NCBI RefSeq assembly: GCF_024055895.1
Contig: NZ_JAMXLE010000001.1
Coordinates: 558,001-622,000, forward strand
Length of the DNA stretch: 64,000 bases
Direction: 5' to 3'
Origin: Rhizobium sp. L1K21
GTDB lineage: Bacteria > Pseudomonadota > Alphaproteobacteria > Rhizobiales > Rhizobiaceae
Every line of letters begins with the position of its first letter. Position 1 is the first letter of the stretch. Below, one piece after another: positions 17,504 through 25,712 of the stretch. A model generated the notes under the pieces. The model was not told the DNA's origin. It was given only the letters and a program-made list of their open reading frames with translations, and made no database searches. The translations under genes and the position numbers were made by a program.

Positions 17504-19609
17504 ATGAAAAATCCAGTGATTGCCGATCCGCCTTTTGATGAATTGCAGCGTCTTGCAACGCTTCATAGCGAAGGCCAGTTCGCATCTGCCTACGATCAGG
17601 GCAAGGCGATAGCGCTTGCCTTTCCGCGCTCTCCTGCGCTTTCCAATATTCTGGGTGTTCTGGCCATGATGCTGGGGCGGGAAGAGGAGGCGGTGGAGAA
17701 TTTTCAGAAGTCGCTGGCGCTCAAACCCGACTTTCATCCGGTGCGCGCCAATCTCGGCAATATGCTGCGCGAAGCCGGGCGTCTCAATGAGGCGCGCACG
17801 GCTCTGCAGGCAGGGCTGGAGATGGAGCCGGGAAGGGCGGAGTTTTTGACCGGACTGGCCAATGTGGAAGCGGCAAGCGGTCACACCAGCGCGGCTATCG
17901 AGCTGTTTCGTCAGGCAATCGTTGCCAATCCCAAGGCTGCCGAAAACTACAACTATCTCGGCACTGTTTTGGCGGGGCTGGGAAAATATGCCGACGCCTT
18001 GTCGATCTTTCGCACGGCGCTTCAGGTCAAACCGGATTTTGCCGAAGCCTATGCTGGCATGGCAGAGGTCTTGCAGGCCATGGACAAGCTAGACATGGCG
18101 CTTTCAGCCTACGAGACGGCGGTGAAGCTTTCACCAAAATCGCCGGCGCTTCATATCAACCTCGCTGCCTTTCATGCCAATACGGGCCATCCCGAAAAGG
18201 CGGCAGAACACTACCAAAAAGCAGTTTCACTCGATCCCGAAAACCTGATGGCGCTTGCGTCCAGCCTCTATTACAGGGCGATGCTTTGCCAGTGGGATGG
18301 TGAACGCATACGGGATATGCAGCGTCTGGCTGACGCTGAATTTCATCCCAGGCAGAAGTCGTCGCCCAGTCCGTTTATCGTGATGACGATGTTTGATGAC
18401 CCGGCGCTTCAATTGCGAGCGGCGAAGGCTGCGGCGGTACGTCGGCCGCCAGAAAATGTCAGCGCAGCCGTGCCTGTGCCGGCTGTTTCCGACAGGATCA
18501 GGCTCGGCTATTTCTCTGCCGACTTTCACAATCATGCAACGATGCACTTGATGGGGCGGCTGTTTGAGCTGCACGACCGCTCCCGTTTTGAGGTTCACGC
18601 GTTTTCCTTCGCCAAGGATGATCAAGAAGGGGCCCATCGGCGGCGTCTCGTGGCAAACATCGATGCTTTCCATGATGTCAGTGCAATGGGTGTGGAAGAC
18701 ATTGCTGCACTGTCGCGCAAACTCGGCATCGAAATCGCCGTCGATCTGAAAGGCCATACGCGTGATAATCGCGCCGGCGCTTTCACCGCTCGCGCTGCGC
18801 CCATTCAAGTGAACTATCTCGGCTATCCCGGAACCTGTGGCAGCTCTGATTGGGACTATATCGTTGCCGATCAGCGCATTATCCCGGAGGATGCAGAACA
18901 GTTTTACGCGGAAAAGCTGGTGGCCTTGCCCGATAGCTATCAGGTCAACGATGATCGCAAGGCAATCGCGGGGCAAACCTTTACGCGAAGCGAATGCGGG
19001 CTTCCTGAGGACGGTTTTGTTTTCTGCTGCTTCAACAGCGCCTACAAGATCACGCCGGATGAGTTTGATATCTGGATGCGGCTTCTGCAGCGTGTCGAAG
19101 GCAGCGTGTTGTGGCTGCTTGCGGCAACATCCACGACAACCGACAATTTGCGCCGTGCGGCGGCTGCGCGCGGGGTGGACCCGGAACGCCTGATCTTTGC
19201 CGAGCGCACCCAAATTGACGCACACCTGGCGCGCCATCGGCTGGCGGATCTGTTTCTGGATACATTCGTGGTGAATGCGCATACAACAGCAAGTGATGCG
19301 CTCTGGGCGGGGATTCCGGTGCTCACCATGGCGGGGCGCGCCTTTGCGGCGCGCGTTTCGGCAAGTCTGCTTCATGCGGTTGAATTGCCGGAGCTTGTGG
19401 TTGAGAGCCGTGAACACTACGAGCAGCTTGCTCTCGATCTGGCTGCAGACAAGGCCCGTCTCGATGCCTTGAAAGCGCATTTGCGTGCCGACCCTGCGCG
19501 CCTTCCACTTTTCGACAGCCTTCGTTACACACGGAATCTGGAACGGGCTTATGAGCAGATGAGCGCAGCGTGGCGGGCGGGCAGACAGCCGGAACGAATT
19601 CTTCTGTGA
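17504..19609 (+). CDS. TPR protein with O-GlcNAc-transferase-like (GT41/SPINDLY) domain
   Basis: 701 residues. TPR units fill about residues 8-265 (for example LSNILGVLAMMLGREEEAVENFQKSLAL, then NYNYLGTVLAGLGKYADALSIFRTAL). From about 325 on there is a GT41 catalytic domain: LGYFSADFHNHATMH, EIAVDLKGHTRDNRAGAF, PIQVNYLGYPGTCG, FCCFNSAYKITPDEFDIWMRLL, and VNAHTTASDALWAGIPVLTM for nucleotide-sugar binding. This is the architecture of eukaryotic OGT and of bacterial SPINDLY-like proteins. The target protein and donor sugar are unknown. There is no signal peptide, so it acts in the cytosol. The 34-base gap after puuE suggests readthrough. Confidence 0.88.
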   Translation: MKNPVIADPPFDELQRLATLHSEGQFASAYDQGKAIALAFPRSPALSNILGVLAMMLGREEEAVENFQKSLALKPDFHPVRANLGNMLREAGRLNEARTALQAGLEMEPGRAEFLTGLANVEAASGHTSAAIELFRQAIVANPKAAENYNYLGTVLAGLGKYADALSIFRTALQVKPDFAEAYAGMAEVLQAMDKLDMALSAYETAVKLSPKSPALHINLAAFHANTGHPEKAAEHYQKAVSLDPENLMALASSLYYRAMLCQWDGERIRDMQRLADAEFHPRQKSSPSPFIVMTMFDDPALQLRAAKAAAVRRPPENVSAAVPVPAVSDRIRLGYFSADFHNHATMHLMGRLFELHDRSRFEVHAFSFAKDDQEGAHRRRLVANIDAFHDVSAMGVEDIAALSRKLGIEIAVDLKGHTRDNRAGAFTARAAPIQVNYLGYPGTCGSSDWDYIVADQRIIPEDAEQFYAEKLVALPDSYQVNDDRKAIAGQTFTRSECGLPEDGFVFCCFNSAYKITPDEFDIWMRLLQRVEGSVLWLLAATSTTTDNLRRAAAARGVDPERLIFAERTQIDAHLARHRLADLFLDTFVVNAHTTASDALWAGIPVLTMAGRAFAARVSASLLHAVELPELVVESREHYEQLALDLAADKARLDALKAHLRADPARLPLFDSLRYTRNLERAYEQMSAAWRAGRQPERILL

Positions 19610-19625
19610 AAGTGGCGCTGCCGCA

Positions 19626-19654
19626 CTGTCACAATATATTCATAGTTTTGTCAT
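19626..19654 (+). promoter_or_regulatory. PHO box (PhoB-binding site) upstream of phoX
   Basis: CTGTCAC (19626-19632), TATTCAT (19637-19643) and TTGTCAT (19648-19654) are 7-mers separated by four A/T-rich bases each, an exact 11-base period. Repeats 1 and 3 match the PhoB consensus CTGTCAT in six of seven positions; the middle one is weaker. The last repeat ends 71 bases before the phoX ATG. Confidence 0.85.
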
Positions 19655-19725
19655 GCGGGTTTAACTGAGGCGGCGCATTTCCTTCTTCTGAAACGTCGGG
19701 GGCCGACGTGCAAGGGAGACATGAG

Positions 19726-21489
19726 ATGAAAAATATCCGCACGGTCTTGTTGACCGCAACCGCACTCTGTTCCATCTCGGGTGCCGCCATGGCCGGCACT
19801 CTGCAGTTCAAGGGCATTGATGCCCCGACCGAAGATGCTGACAAGCGCCAGGTTCGCGTTTCTACATCGGTAACGATCGACGGCAAGGAATATCCGCTGG
19901 CATGGCACACGATGGCCCGCGCTGGACAAAAGATCGGCGAAAAGGAATTCGGCGTTCTGACGGACGCAAAGGGTACGCCGCTCTACAATATCGACGGCAC
20001 GCCGGCTGTTCAGGATTCGGCCGATTTCACGTCGATCCTTCCGGTCGGCAGCAAGCTCTTCTCGATCACTCATTTCGAAAGCCGCCCGGCCGCCATGTAT
20101 ATCAGCGAACTGAAGCAGGACGCTGACGGTAATATGACGCCGATCTCCACGCGTCCGGTCGATTTCTCGAGCGTCGGCGGTCTGTGGGTTCCCTGCGCCG
20201 GTTCTGTCACGCCGTGGAATACGCATCTGGGCTCTGAAGAATATTCGCCGAACGCCGATGAAGTCGAGCGCGCACGCACCTATGGCCAGCTCGATGATTA
20301 CATGCTGCCGATGGCCCGCTACTTTGGTGTCGATACCGCAACAGCTCCGATTTCCGCCTTCAAGGACGTCTTTAAACCTTACAACTACGGCTATCCGGTT
20401 GAAGTGAAGGTGACCAACGAGAACGGCGACACCGACGTGACCAAGCACTACGCCATGGGCCGCGGCGCTGTTGAACTGGCATATGTTATGCCCGACCTGA
20501 AGACGGCCTACATCACCGATGACGGCACCAATACCGGTCTCTATCGTTTCGTCGCGGATAAGGAAGGCGATCTGTCCGCCGGTCAGCTTTATGCCGCTCA
20601 GTGGAACCAGACGTCGGATGAAGGTGCAGGCGCTGCCGACATCAAGTGGATCGATCTTGGCCATGCCACCGATGCCGAACTGGAAGTCGCCATCAATCTC
20701 GGTGCCAAGTTCTCCGACATTTTCGACAGCGAGCGCTTCGACGATGACGGCAACTGCCCGGAAGGTTTTCTGCCTTCGAATGCCGAAGGCCGCTCCGAGT
20801 GCCTGAAGGTGAAGCCGGGCATGGAAAAGCTCGCTTCGCGCCTTGAAACCCGTCGTTACGCTTCAATGCATGGTGCAACGACCGAATTCCGCAAGATGGA
20901 AGGCCTGGCCTTCGATCCGGATGGCAAGCGTCTCTTCCTCGCCATGTCTGAAGTCGAGCGCGGCATGGAAGACAATATCAAGGACGGCAAATACGATCTT
21001 GGCGGCCGCAATGCCGTGAAGGTTGCCGCCAACCCCTGTGGTGCTGTTTATGAAATGCCTTTCGGCGACGACTATGTCGTGACCTCCATGAAGTCTTTCG
21101 TGGAAGGCAAGCCGCATGAATATACGGACGGCCCCTATGCCGGCCAGACTTGCGATATCGATGGCGTTGCCAACCCCGACAACCTGACCTTCATTCCGGG
21201 TTACAACACGCTGATCATCGCGGAAGACACAGGCTCGGGTCACCAGAACGATGCGACCTGGGCGGTGAACACCGAAACCAAGGAAATGACCCGTATCACC
21301 ACCACGCCCTACGGTTCTGAAAACACCTCGACCGACTGGTTCGCCAATGTCAACGGTCACGCCTACCTGACCACGGTCGTTCAGCACCCCTATGGCGAAT
21401 CTGATGAAGACAAGCTGGAGAACCCCGAAGATGCCCGCGCTTATGTCGGCTACATCGGACCGTTCCCGGTTCTGGAGAATACAAACTAA
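19726..21489 (+). CDS. phoX: PhoX-family alkaline phosphatase (DUF839)
   Basis: A 587-residue exported phosphatase of the PhoX class (Ca/Fe-dependent beta-propeller phosphomonoesterases). Supporting segments are GGLWVPCAGSVTPWNTHLGSEEY, LETRRYASMHGATTEFRKMEGLAFDPDGKRLFLAMSEVE, NPCGAVYEM and PDNLTFIPGYNTLIIAEDT. The N-terminus MKNIRTVLLTATALCSISGAAMA is a Sec-type signal without twin arginines, unlike many PhoX proteins that use Tat. GGGAGA precedes the ATG at 19726; the GTG at 19708 is not needed. The PHO box upstream points to induction by phosphate starvation. Confidence 0.9.
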   Translation: MKNIRTVLLTATALCSISGAAMAGTLQFKGIDAPTEDADKRQVRVSTSVTIDGKEYPLAWHTMARAGQKIGEKEFGVLTDAKGTPLYNIDGTPAVQDSADFTSILPVGSKLFSITHFESRPAAMYISELKQDADGNMTPISTRPVDFSSVGGLWVPCAGSVTPWNTHLGSEEYSPNADEVERARTYGQLDDYMLPMARYFGVDTATAPISAFKDVFKPYNYGYPVEVKVTNENGDTDVTKHYAMGRGAVELAYVMPDLKTAYITDDGTNTGLYRFVADKEGDLSAGQLYAAQWNQTSDEGAGAADIKWIDLGHATDAELEVAINLGAKFSDIFDSERFDDDGNCPEGFLPSNAEGRSECLKVKPGMEKLASRLETRRYASMHGATTEFRKMEGLAFDPDGKRLFLAMSEVERGMEDNIKDGKYDLGGRNAVKVAANPCGAVYEMPFGDDYVVTSMKSFVEGKPHEYTDGPYAGQTCDIDGVANPDNLTFIPGYNTLIIAEDTGSGHQNDATWAVNTETKEMTRITTTPYGSENTSTDWFANVNGHAYLTTVVQHPYGESDEDKLENPEDARAYVGYIGPFPVLENTN

Positions 21490-21521
21490 GCCTTTTCAGC
21501 AAGACCTTTTGATGACGCGTC

Positions 21522-21550
21522 GCCGCCCGGGAAACCGGGCGGCTTTTCTA
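21522..21550 (+). terminator. Rho-independent terminator after phoX
   Basis: A perfect 9-bp stem GCCGCCCGG (21522-21530) / CCGGGCGGC (21535-21543) with GAAA tetraloop and TTTTCT. It isolates phoX from uraD. Confidence 0.93.
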
Positions 21551-21615
21551 TGCTTGCCATTGGATTTGAAAGGCAGATATCTTGGCGGCATTGAGATTCT
21601 TGCCGGAGCGTTTTG

Positions 21616-22113
21616 TTGAAAAAAGAAGAGTTTGTCTCCCGTTTCGGGGGCGTTTTCGAGCATTCACCCTGGGTGGCTGAAAGGGCATTCGATGCAGGGC
21701 TGCCGGCGGTGTTGACGTCCGATGTCGTAAAGTCGGCGATGAACGATGCCTTTCGCGCAGCTTCAACCGAAGAGCGGCTTGATGTGCTGCGGGCGCACCC
21801 CGATCTTGCCGGCAAGCTGGCGGTTGCGGGAAAGCTGACTGACGACAGTCGCAAGGAACAGGCCGGCGCTGGTCTCGACAGGCTGAGCGCAGAAGAGCAT
21901 GCGCGTTTTACGGCGCTCAACACGGCCTATATGGACAAGTTCGGCTTTCCCTTCATCATCGCAGTGAAGGGGCACAACAAGGATTCTATTCTTGAGGCCT
22001 TTGAAACCCGCGTCAACAATTCGGCTGAGGCCGAACTGGAGACTGCTGCGGCGCAGGTGGAACGGATTGCGGGATTTCGCATCGACGCCATCCTGCACGA
22101 GGACGAGACATGA
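21616..22113 (+). CDS. uraD: OHCU decarboxylase UraD
   Basis: A 165-residue enzyme that decarboxylates 2-oxo-4-hydroxy-4-carboxy-5-ureidoimidazoline to S-allantoin. The signature VLRAHPDLAGKLAVAGKLT and the end segment FPFIIAVKGHNKDSILEAFETRVNNS are diagnostic. The start must be TTG (21616, or 21613): GGAG lies at 21604-21607 and no ATG is available upstream in frame. It is the first gene of a tight run uraD-allA-uraH-phosphoesterase. Confidence 0.93.
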   Translation: MKKEEFVSRFGGVFEHSPWVAERAFDAGLPAVLTSDVVKSAMNDAFRAASTEERLDVLRAHPDLAGKLAVAGKLTDDSRKEQAGAGLDRLSAEEHARFTALNTAYMDKFGFPFIIAVKGHNKDSILEAFETRVNNSAEAELETAAAQVERIAGFRIDAILHEDET

Positions 22114-22173
22114 GTGTGACCCTGCAGGTTGTTCGCTCGAACGCCGATTGCATTGTGGCTTGAAGGTGGTTTG

Positions 22174-22677
22174 ATGTCATTGTCCATTTCTCCCTTGACC
22201 GCCGCTACCTTTGCGCCATTTGGCGATGTTCTTGAGGCAGATGGCTCGCGCATGCATCTGATCAATGGCGGAACGACTGAGCGTTTTCATGCGCTTGGCG
22301 AAACGGAAGCTCTGGGTGAGGGGGCAAAGATCATTCTCAACATCTTCCGCGGTCAGCCCCGACACTTTCCCTATGCCGTTGACATGATGGAGCGCCACCC
22401 CTTGGGGAGCCAGTCGTTCAGTCCGCTGTCCGGGCGGCCTTTTCTGGTGGTGGTTGCGCTCGATGAGGGTGGAAAACCCGGCCTGCCGCAGGTGTTTCTG
22501 GCGGGGCCGCATCAGGGGGTGAATTACCGCGCCAACGTGTGGCACCATCCGCTGATGTGTCTCAAGGAGGTCAGCGACTTTCTGGTGGCGGACCGTTCAG
22601 GCCCCGGCAACAATCTCGAAGAATATTTCTACGATACGCCATTCACGATTGAGGAGCCCATTTTATGGCCGGATTGA
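22174..22677 (+). CDS. allA: Ureidoglycolate lyase AllA
   Basis: A 167-residue cupin that splits ureidoglycolate into glyoxylate and urea, the last purine-ring step. Family segments are [14 protein letters not shown] near the N-terminus, [33 protein letters not shown], and [14 protein letters not shown] with the metal/substrate histidines. AAGGTGG lies before the ATG at 22174. Its last codons overlap the start of uraH by 13 bases. Confidence 0.93.
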   Translation: MSLSISPLTAATFAPFGDVLEADGSRMHLINGGTTERFHALGETEALGEGAKIILNIFRGQPRHFPYAVDMMERHPLGSQSFSPLSGRPFLVVVALDEGGKPGLPQVFLAGPHQGVNYRANVWHHPLMCLKEVSDFLVADRSGPGNNLEEYFYDTPFTIEEPILWPD

Positions 22678-23021
22678 CGACGCATGTTCTGGACGCTGCA
22701 GCCGGAACGCCCGCCGAAGGGTTGAAAATCGATCTTTACCGGCTCACCGGGTCCGAGAAAATCTTGCTCAAAACGGTGGTGACCAATCACGATGGGCGTG
22801 TGGATGGCGGGCCGATGCTGGTCGGGGACAGCTTTCAGGCTGGCACTTACGAGCTCGAATTTCATGCGGGCGACTATTTGAGAGCGAAGGGTCACAAGCT
22901 CCCCGAGCCTGCCTTTCTGGACATTATTCCTATCCGCTTCGGCATTGCCGACACAGATGCGCATTACCACGTTCCGTTGTTGCTTTCGCCCTTCAGCTAT
23001 TCGACCTATCGCGGGAGCTGA
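22665..23021 (+). CDS. uraH: 5-hydroxyisourate hydrolase UraH
   Basis: A 118-residue transthyretin-like protein that hydrolyses 5-hydroxyisourate, the product of PuuD, to OHCU. The N-terminal [14 protein letters not shown] and the C-terminal FSYSTYRGS are the textbook end motifs of the HIU hydrolase family (catalytic His near the N-terminus, YRGS C-terminal). It overlaps allA by 13 bases with GAGGAG before its ATG, so translation is coupled. Confidence 0.97.
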   Translation: MAGLTTHVLDAAAGTPAEGLKIDLYRLTGSEKILLKTVVTNHDGRVDGGPMLVGDSFQAGTYELEFHAGDYLRAKGHKLPEPAFLDIIPIRFGIADTDAHYHVPLLLSPFSYSTYRGS

Positions 23022-23026
23022 TCGCG

Positions 23027-23770
23027 GTGAAGCTGGCGGTGATTGCCGATATTCATGGAAATCACCTGGCGCTTGAAGCGGTGCTGGACGACATTGCCAA
23101 GCAGGGTGTTGATGTAACGCTCAATCTCGGCGACTGCTTCAGCGGGCCGCTGGAGGCGGGCAAGGTTGCCGACATGCTGATCCCGCTCAATCTTTCGACG
23201 GTGAGAGGAAACCATGATCGGGCGCTCATCGACCGGCCTCGTGAAGCCATGAGCGATTGGGAGGTCCCCTCCATTGCTCAGCTCAGCGAAGCGCATCTGG
23301 AATGGATACGAACGCTGCCGTTCGAAATGCGGATGAATGGTGTTTATTGTTGTCATGCCACGCCGCAGGACGACAATACCTATTGGACGGAAACCGTTTC
23401 GCCGTCCGGGAGCTTTCAGCTGAACCCTTTGCGGGACATCGAGCGCATTGCTGAGGGGATTTCCGAGCCGTTGATCCTGTGCGGGCATACGCATATTGCG
23501 CGCGCTGTTCATCTCTCGGATGGACGCATGATCGTCAATCCGGGCAGCGTGGGCTGCCCCGGCTATGACTATGATGTACCGCGTTATCACAAGGTCGAGG
23601 TGGGACATCCTTTCGCCAGTTACGCCATTGTCGAAGCAATGGCGCGTGGCTGGCAGGCTCAGTTTCGACAGGTGCGCTACGATCACCATGAAGCTGCGCG
23701 GATCGCGCGCGAGCGGAGCTTTCATGATTGGGCCGCCGTGCTTGGCGGTGGATGGCTGCCTGAAGACTAG
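23027..23770 (+). CDS. Metallophosphoesterase, YfcE/MJ0936-like
   Basis: A 247-residue calcineurin-type phosphoesterase. Metal ligands are visible in order: VIADIHGNH (D-x-H), NLGDCFSG (GD), VRGNHDRA (GNHD), CCHATPQDDN (H) and LCGHTHIARAV (GHTH). The start is a GTG at 23027 with GGAG about ten bases upstream, six bases after the uraH stop; the long frame back to 22649 runs antiphase through uraH and is not real there. The substrate is unknown. Its tight coupling to uraH suggests a role in the same transcript. The 3' end overlaps the convergent channel gene by four bases. Confidence 0.85.
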   Translation: MKLAVIADIHGNHLALEAVLDDIAKQGVDVTLNLGDCFSGPLEAGKVADMLIPLNLSTVRGNHDRALIDRPREAMSDWEVPSIAQLSEAHLEWIRTLPFEMRMNGVYCCHATPQDDNTYWTETVSPSGSFQLNPLRDIERIAEGISEPLILCGHTHIARAVHLSDGRMIVNPGSVGCPGYDYDVPRYHKVEVGHPFASYAIVEAMARGWQAQFRQVRYDHHEAARIARERSFHDWAAVLGGGWLPED

Positions 23771-24198
23771 AAATGCTCGCCCTGCCGGAAAGGGCCAACG
23801 CGAATGCCGGCGGTGACGAGATAGGCGGTGGACCAGCCGATGAGCAGGAAACCGTTGATACTTTCCAGTGCCGCCAGAATGCGCCACTGATGATTGGGAA
23901 CGACATCGCCGAAACCGACCGTGGAGAAGGTGGTGGTGGAGAGGTAAAGCGATGTTTCGAAATCGGGCATGGTTCCGAGCAAATCGTAGACTGCCGCCCA
24001 TAGCCAGACTTCCACTGTCATGACCGCGAAAATACCGATGACGACCGTGTTCATCGCGAGGACCCGATTGCGCCGGCCCCTGATGCGGAAGCGCGCCGTA
24101 ATCCAGTTCATCGTGTATGTTACAAACATCAGGCCGTAGGTGTGGATGACGACCGTTGCTGAAATGAGGATGATGCCGATAACAAGGTTCAGGAACAT
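23767..24198 (-). CDS. Two-TM potassium-channel-like protein
   Basis: 143 residues with hydrophobic helices at about 3-25 and 48-70, a pore loop TTTFSTVGFGDVV (selectivity filter TVGFGD, residues 93-98) and a last helix at about 110-132. This is the Ion_trans_2 pore module without RCK or cyclic-nucleotide domains. The ATG at 24198 has GGAG six bases upstream; the longer frame to 24258 is not used. It is convergent with the phosphoesterase gene and lies downstream of guaD. A perfect CtrA-type box lies 126 bases upstream, past a terminator hairpin. Confidence 0.85.
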   Translation of the reverse strand: MFLNLVIGIILISATVVIHTYGLMFVTYTMNWITARFRIRGRRNRVLAMNTVVIGIFAVMTVEVWLWAAVYDLLGTMPDFETSLYLSTTTFSTVGFGDVVPNHQWRILAALESINGFLLIGWSTAYLVTAGIRVGPFRQGEHF

Positions 24199-24238
24199 CG
24201 GGACTCCGCGTGGGTGCTCCTGCAGCTCAAGGATAAGC

Positions 24239-24276
24239 AAAGCCGCGTGGCAGTACATCCGTGCTCACGCGGCTTT
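24239..24276 (-). terminator. Terminator hairpin after guaD
   Basis: An 11-bp stem AAAGCCGCGTG (24239-24249) / CACGCGGCTTT (24266-24276). On the minus strand the right arm ends GGCTTTGCTTAT, giving a short T-rich tail. It ends the xdh/puuD/guaD transcript. Confidence 0.75.
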
Positions 24277-24323
24277 TCAACGGGTGTTTCCACCGGTATT
24301 GCGTTGAGATTGTCAGAGCATGG

Positions 24324-24339
24324 TTAACAAAAGGTTAAC
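24324..24339. promoter_or_regulatory. Perfect CtrA-type box overlapping the guaD stop codon
   Basis: TTAA (24324-24327), seven bases, TTAAC (24335-24339). On the other strand it reads TTAA-N7-TTAACCAT, also matching the CtrA octamer. It overlaps the guaD stop and lies upstream of the channel gene. Function is inferred from motif only. Confidence 0.5.
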
Positions 24340-25654
24340 GCGGCATCCCCAATGCTGACTTGGCCGGTTCGCCGGCAATGTAGGTTTCGGCAATGGCGCG
24401 GTCGTCGCCCATGGTCTGGAGGAGGAAGAGTTCTTCGCTGAGCGTTGAAACGGTTTCGGCCTTCAGCGCCATCGGCGGTGTTGAGGCCATGTCGAGGACC
24501 ACGAGGTCTGCGTCGAGACCGGGGGCCAGCGCGCCGATATGATTGTCCAGGGACAGTGCTTCGGCATTGCCGCGGGTCATGAGGTAGAAGCTTTCCAGCG
24601 GGTTCAGTCTTTCGCCCAGGAGCTGCTGGATCTTGTAGGCTTCGTCCATGGTTTTGAGCATGGAATAGTTGGAGCCGCCACCGATATCGGTGGCGACGGC
24701 GATGCGCACCGGCTTTTGGCGGTTCTGCAATTTGCGCATGGGAAACAGACCGGAGCCCAGGAACAGATTGGACGTGGGGCAGTGGACGGCAACCGAACCG
24801 CTCTCACTCATGGCGTCCATTTCACGCTCGGACAGATGGATGGCGTGACCGAACAGGCTTCTTGGTCCCAGCAGTCCGTAGATTTCGTAAATGTCGGTAT
24901 AGTCTTTCGCCTGCGGATAGAGCGAACAGGAGAAGGCGATTTCGTCCCTGTTTTCCGACAGGTGTGTCTGGATGTGGAGATCGGGAAATTCTCTGGCCAG
25001 CGCCTGCGCGGCCTCCAGCTGTGCCGGGGTGGAGGTGATGGCAAAGCGCGGGGTGATGGCCACATGATTGCGCCCCTTGCCATGCCAATCGGCAATCACC
25101 TGCCGGGTGTCGTCATAGCCTGATTGGGCCGTGTCTGTGAGCGCTTCCGGCGCATTGCGATCCATCATGACCTTGCCGGCAACCATGCGCATGTTCCGCT
25201 TCAGGCTTTCGGCAAAGAACGCATCTGCGGATACTTTATGAACCGAACAATAGGCGACTGCCGTTGTGGTGCCATGGCGCACCATCTCATCAAAGAAGTG
25301 AGCGGCGAATCGCGCGGCGTGTTCGGCTGAGGCAAAGCGCTGCTCTTCGATGAAGGTGTAGGTGTTGAGCCATTCCAGAAGATTGGCGGCATAGGAGCCA
25401 ATGACCTGCATCTGCGGAAAATGCAGATGGGTGTCGATCAGGCCTGGCATGATGAGATGTGGACGGTGGTCGATTTCCTCGGCATCTTCACCGGCCTGCG
25501 GTTTGACATCCGAATAAGATCCGGCCGCGACAATCTTGCCTGCCTGAATTAACAGCGCGCCATCTTCCTGGTAGGTATAGGCACCCTTGTCCTCCAGATT
25601 TTCCGGACGGCGATGGAAGGAGAGCGTGCGGCCTCTGAGAAGACATTTGGACAT
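24335..25654 (-). CDS. guaD: Guanine deaminase GuaD
   Basis: A 439-residue amidohydrolase converting guanine to xanthine, feeding XdhAB. Zinc ligands: THLHFPQ (residues 75-81), later HLSEN and GHAIHLSE, and a final aspartate in VATDIGGGSNYSM. The PGLIDTHLHFPQM and SNLFLGSGLFP segments are typical of GuaD. The start at 25654 (MSKCLLRGRTL) is preferred over the frame extending to 25738, which would overlap puuD. It is 58 bases downstream of puuD on the same strand. Confidence 0.94.
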   Translation of the reverse strand: MSKCLLRGRTLSFHRRPENLEDKGAYTYQEDGALLIQAGKIVAAGSYSDVKPQAGEDAEEIDHRPHLIMPGLIDTHLHFPQMQVIGSYAANLLEWLNTYTFIEEQRFASAEHAARFAAHFFDEMVRHGTTTAVAYCSVHKVSADAFFAESLKRNMRMVAGKVMMDRNAPEALTDTAQSGYDDTRQVIADWHGKGRNHVAITPRFAITSTPAQLEAAQALAREFPDLHIQTHLSENRDEIAFSCSLYPQAKDYTDIYEIYGLLGPRSLFGHAIHLSEREMDAMSESGSVAVHCPTSNLFLGSGLFPMRKLQNRQKPVRIAVATDIGGGSNYSMLKTMDEAYKIQQLLGERLNPLESFYLMTRGNAEALSLDNHIGALAPGLDADLVVLDMASTPPMALKAETVSTLSEELFLLQTMGDDRAIAETYIAGEPAKSALGMPR

Positions 25655-25712
25655 TCGAAAACCCAAGTTCGAGTGAAGTGCGGCGCGTGGGAAGCGCCTG
25701 ATCGCGACCGCT

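Noticed and set aside
18227-19480. 417-codon open frame antisense to the TPR-GT41 gene
   Set aside because: Composition is Arg/His/Cys-rich as expected for antisense of a GC-rich gene, no domain and no ribosome-binding site.
22649-23026. N-terminal part of the long frame ending in the phosphoesterase
   Set aside because: It overlaps uraH in another frame; the conserved phosphoesterase begins at the GTG at 23027.
24250-24339. CtrA control of guaD
   Set aside because: The box lies at the 3' end of guaD, not in its promoter; only the downstream channel gene could be controlled.
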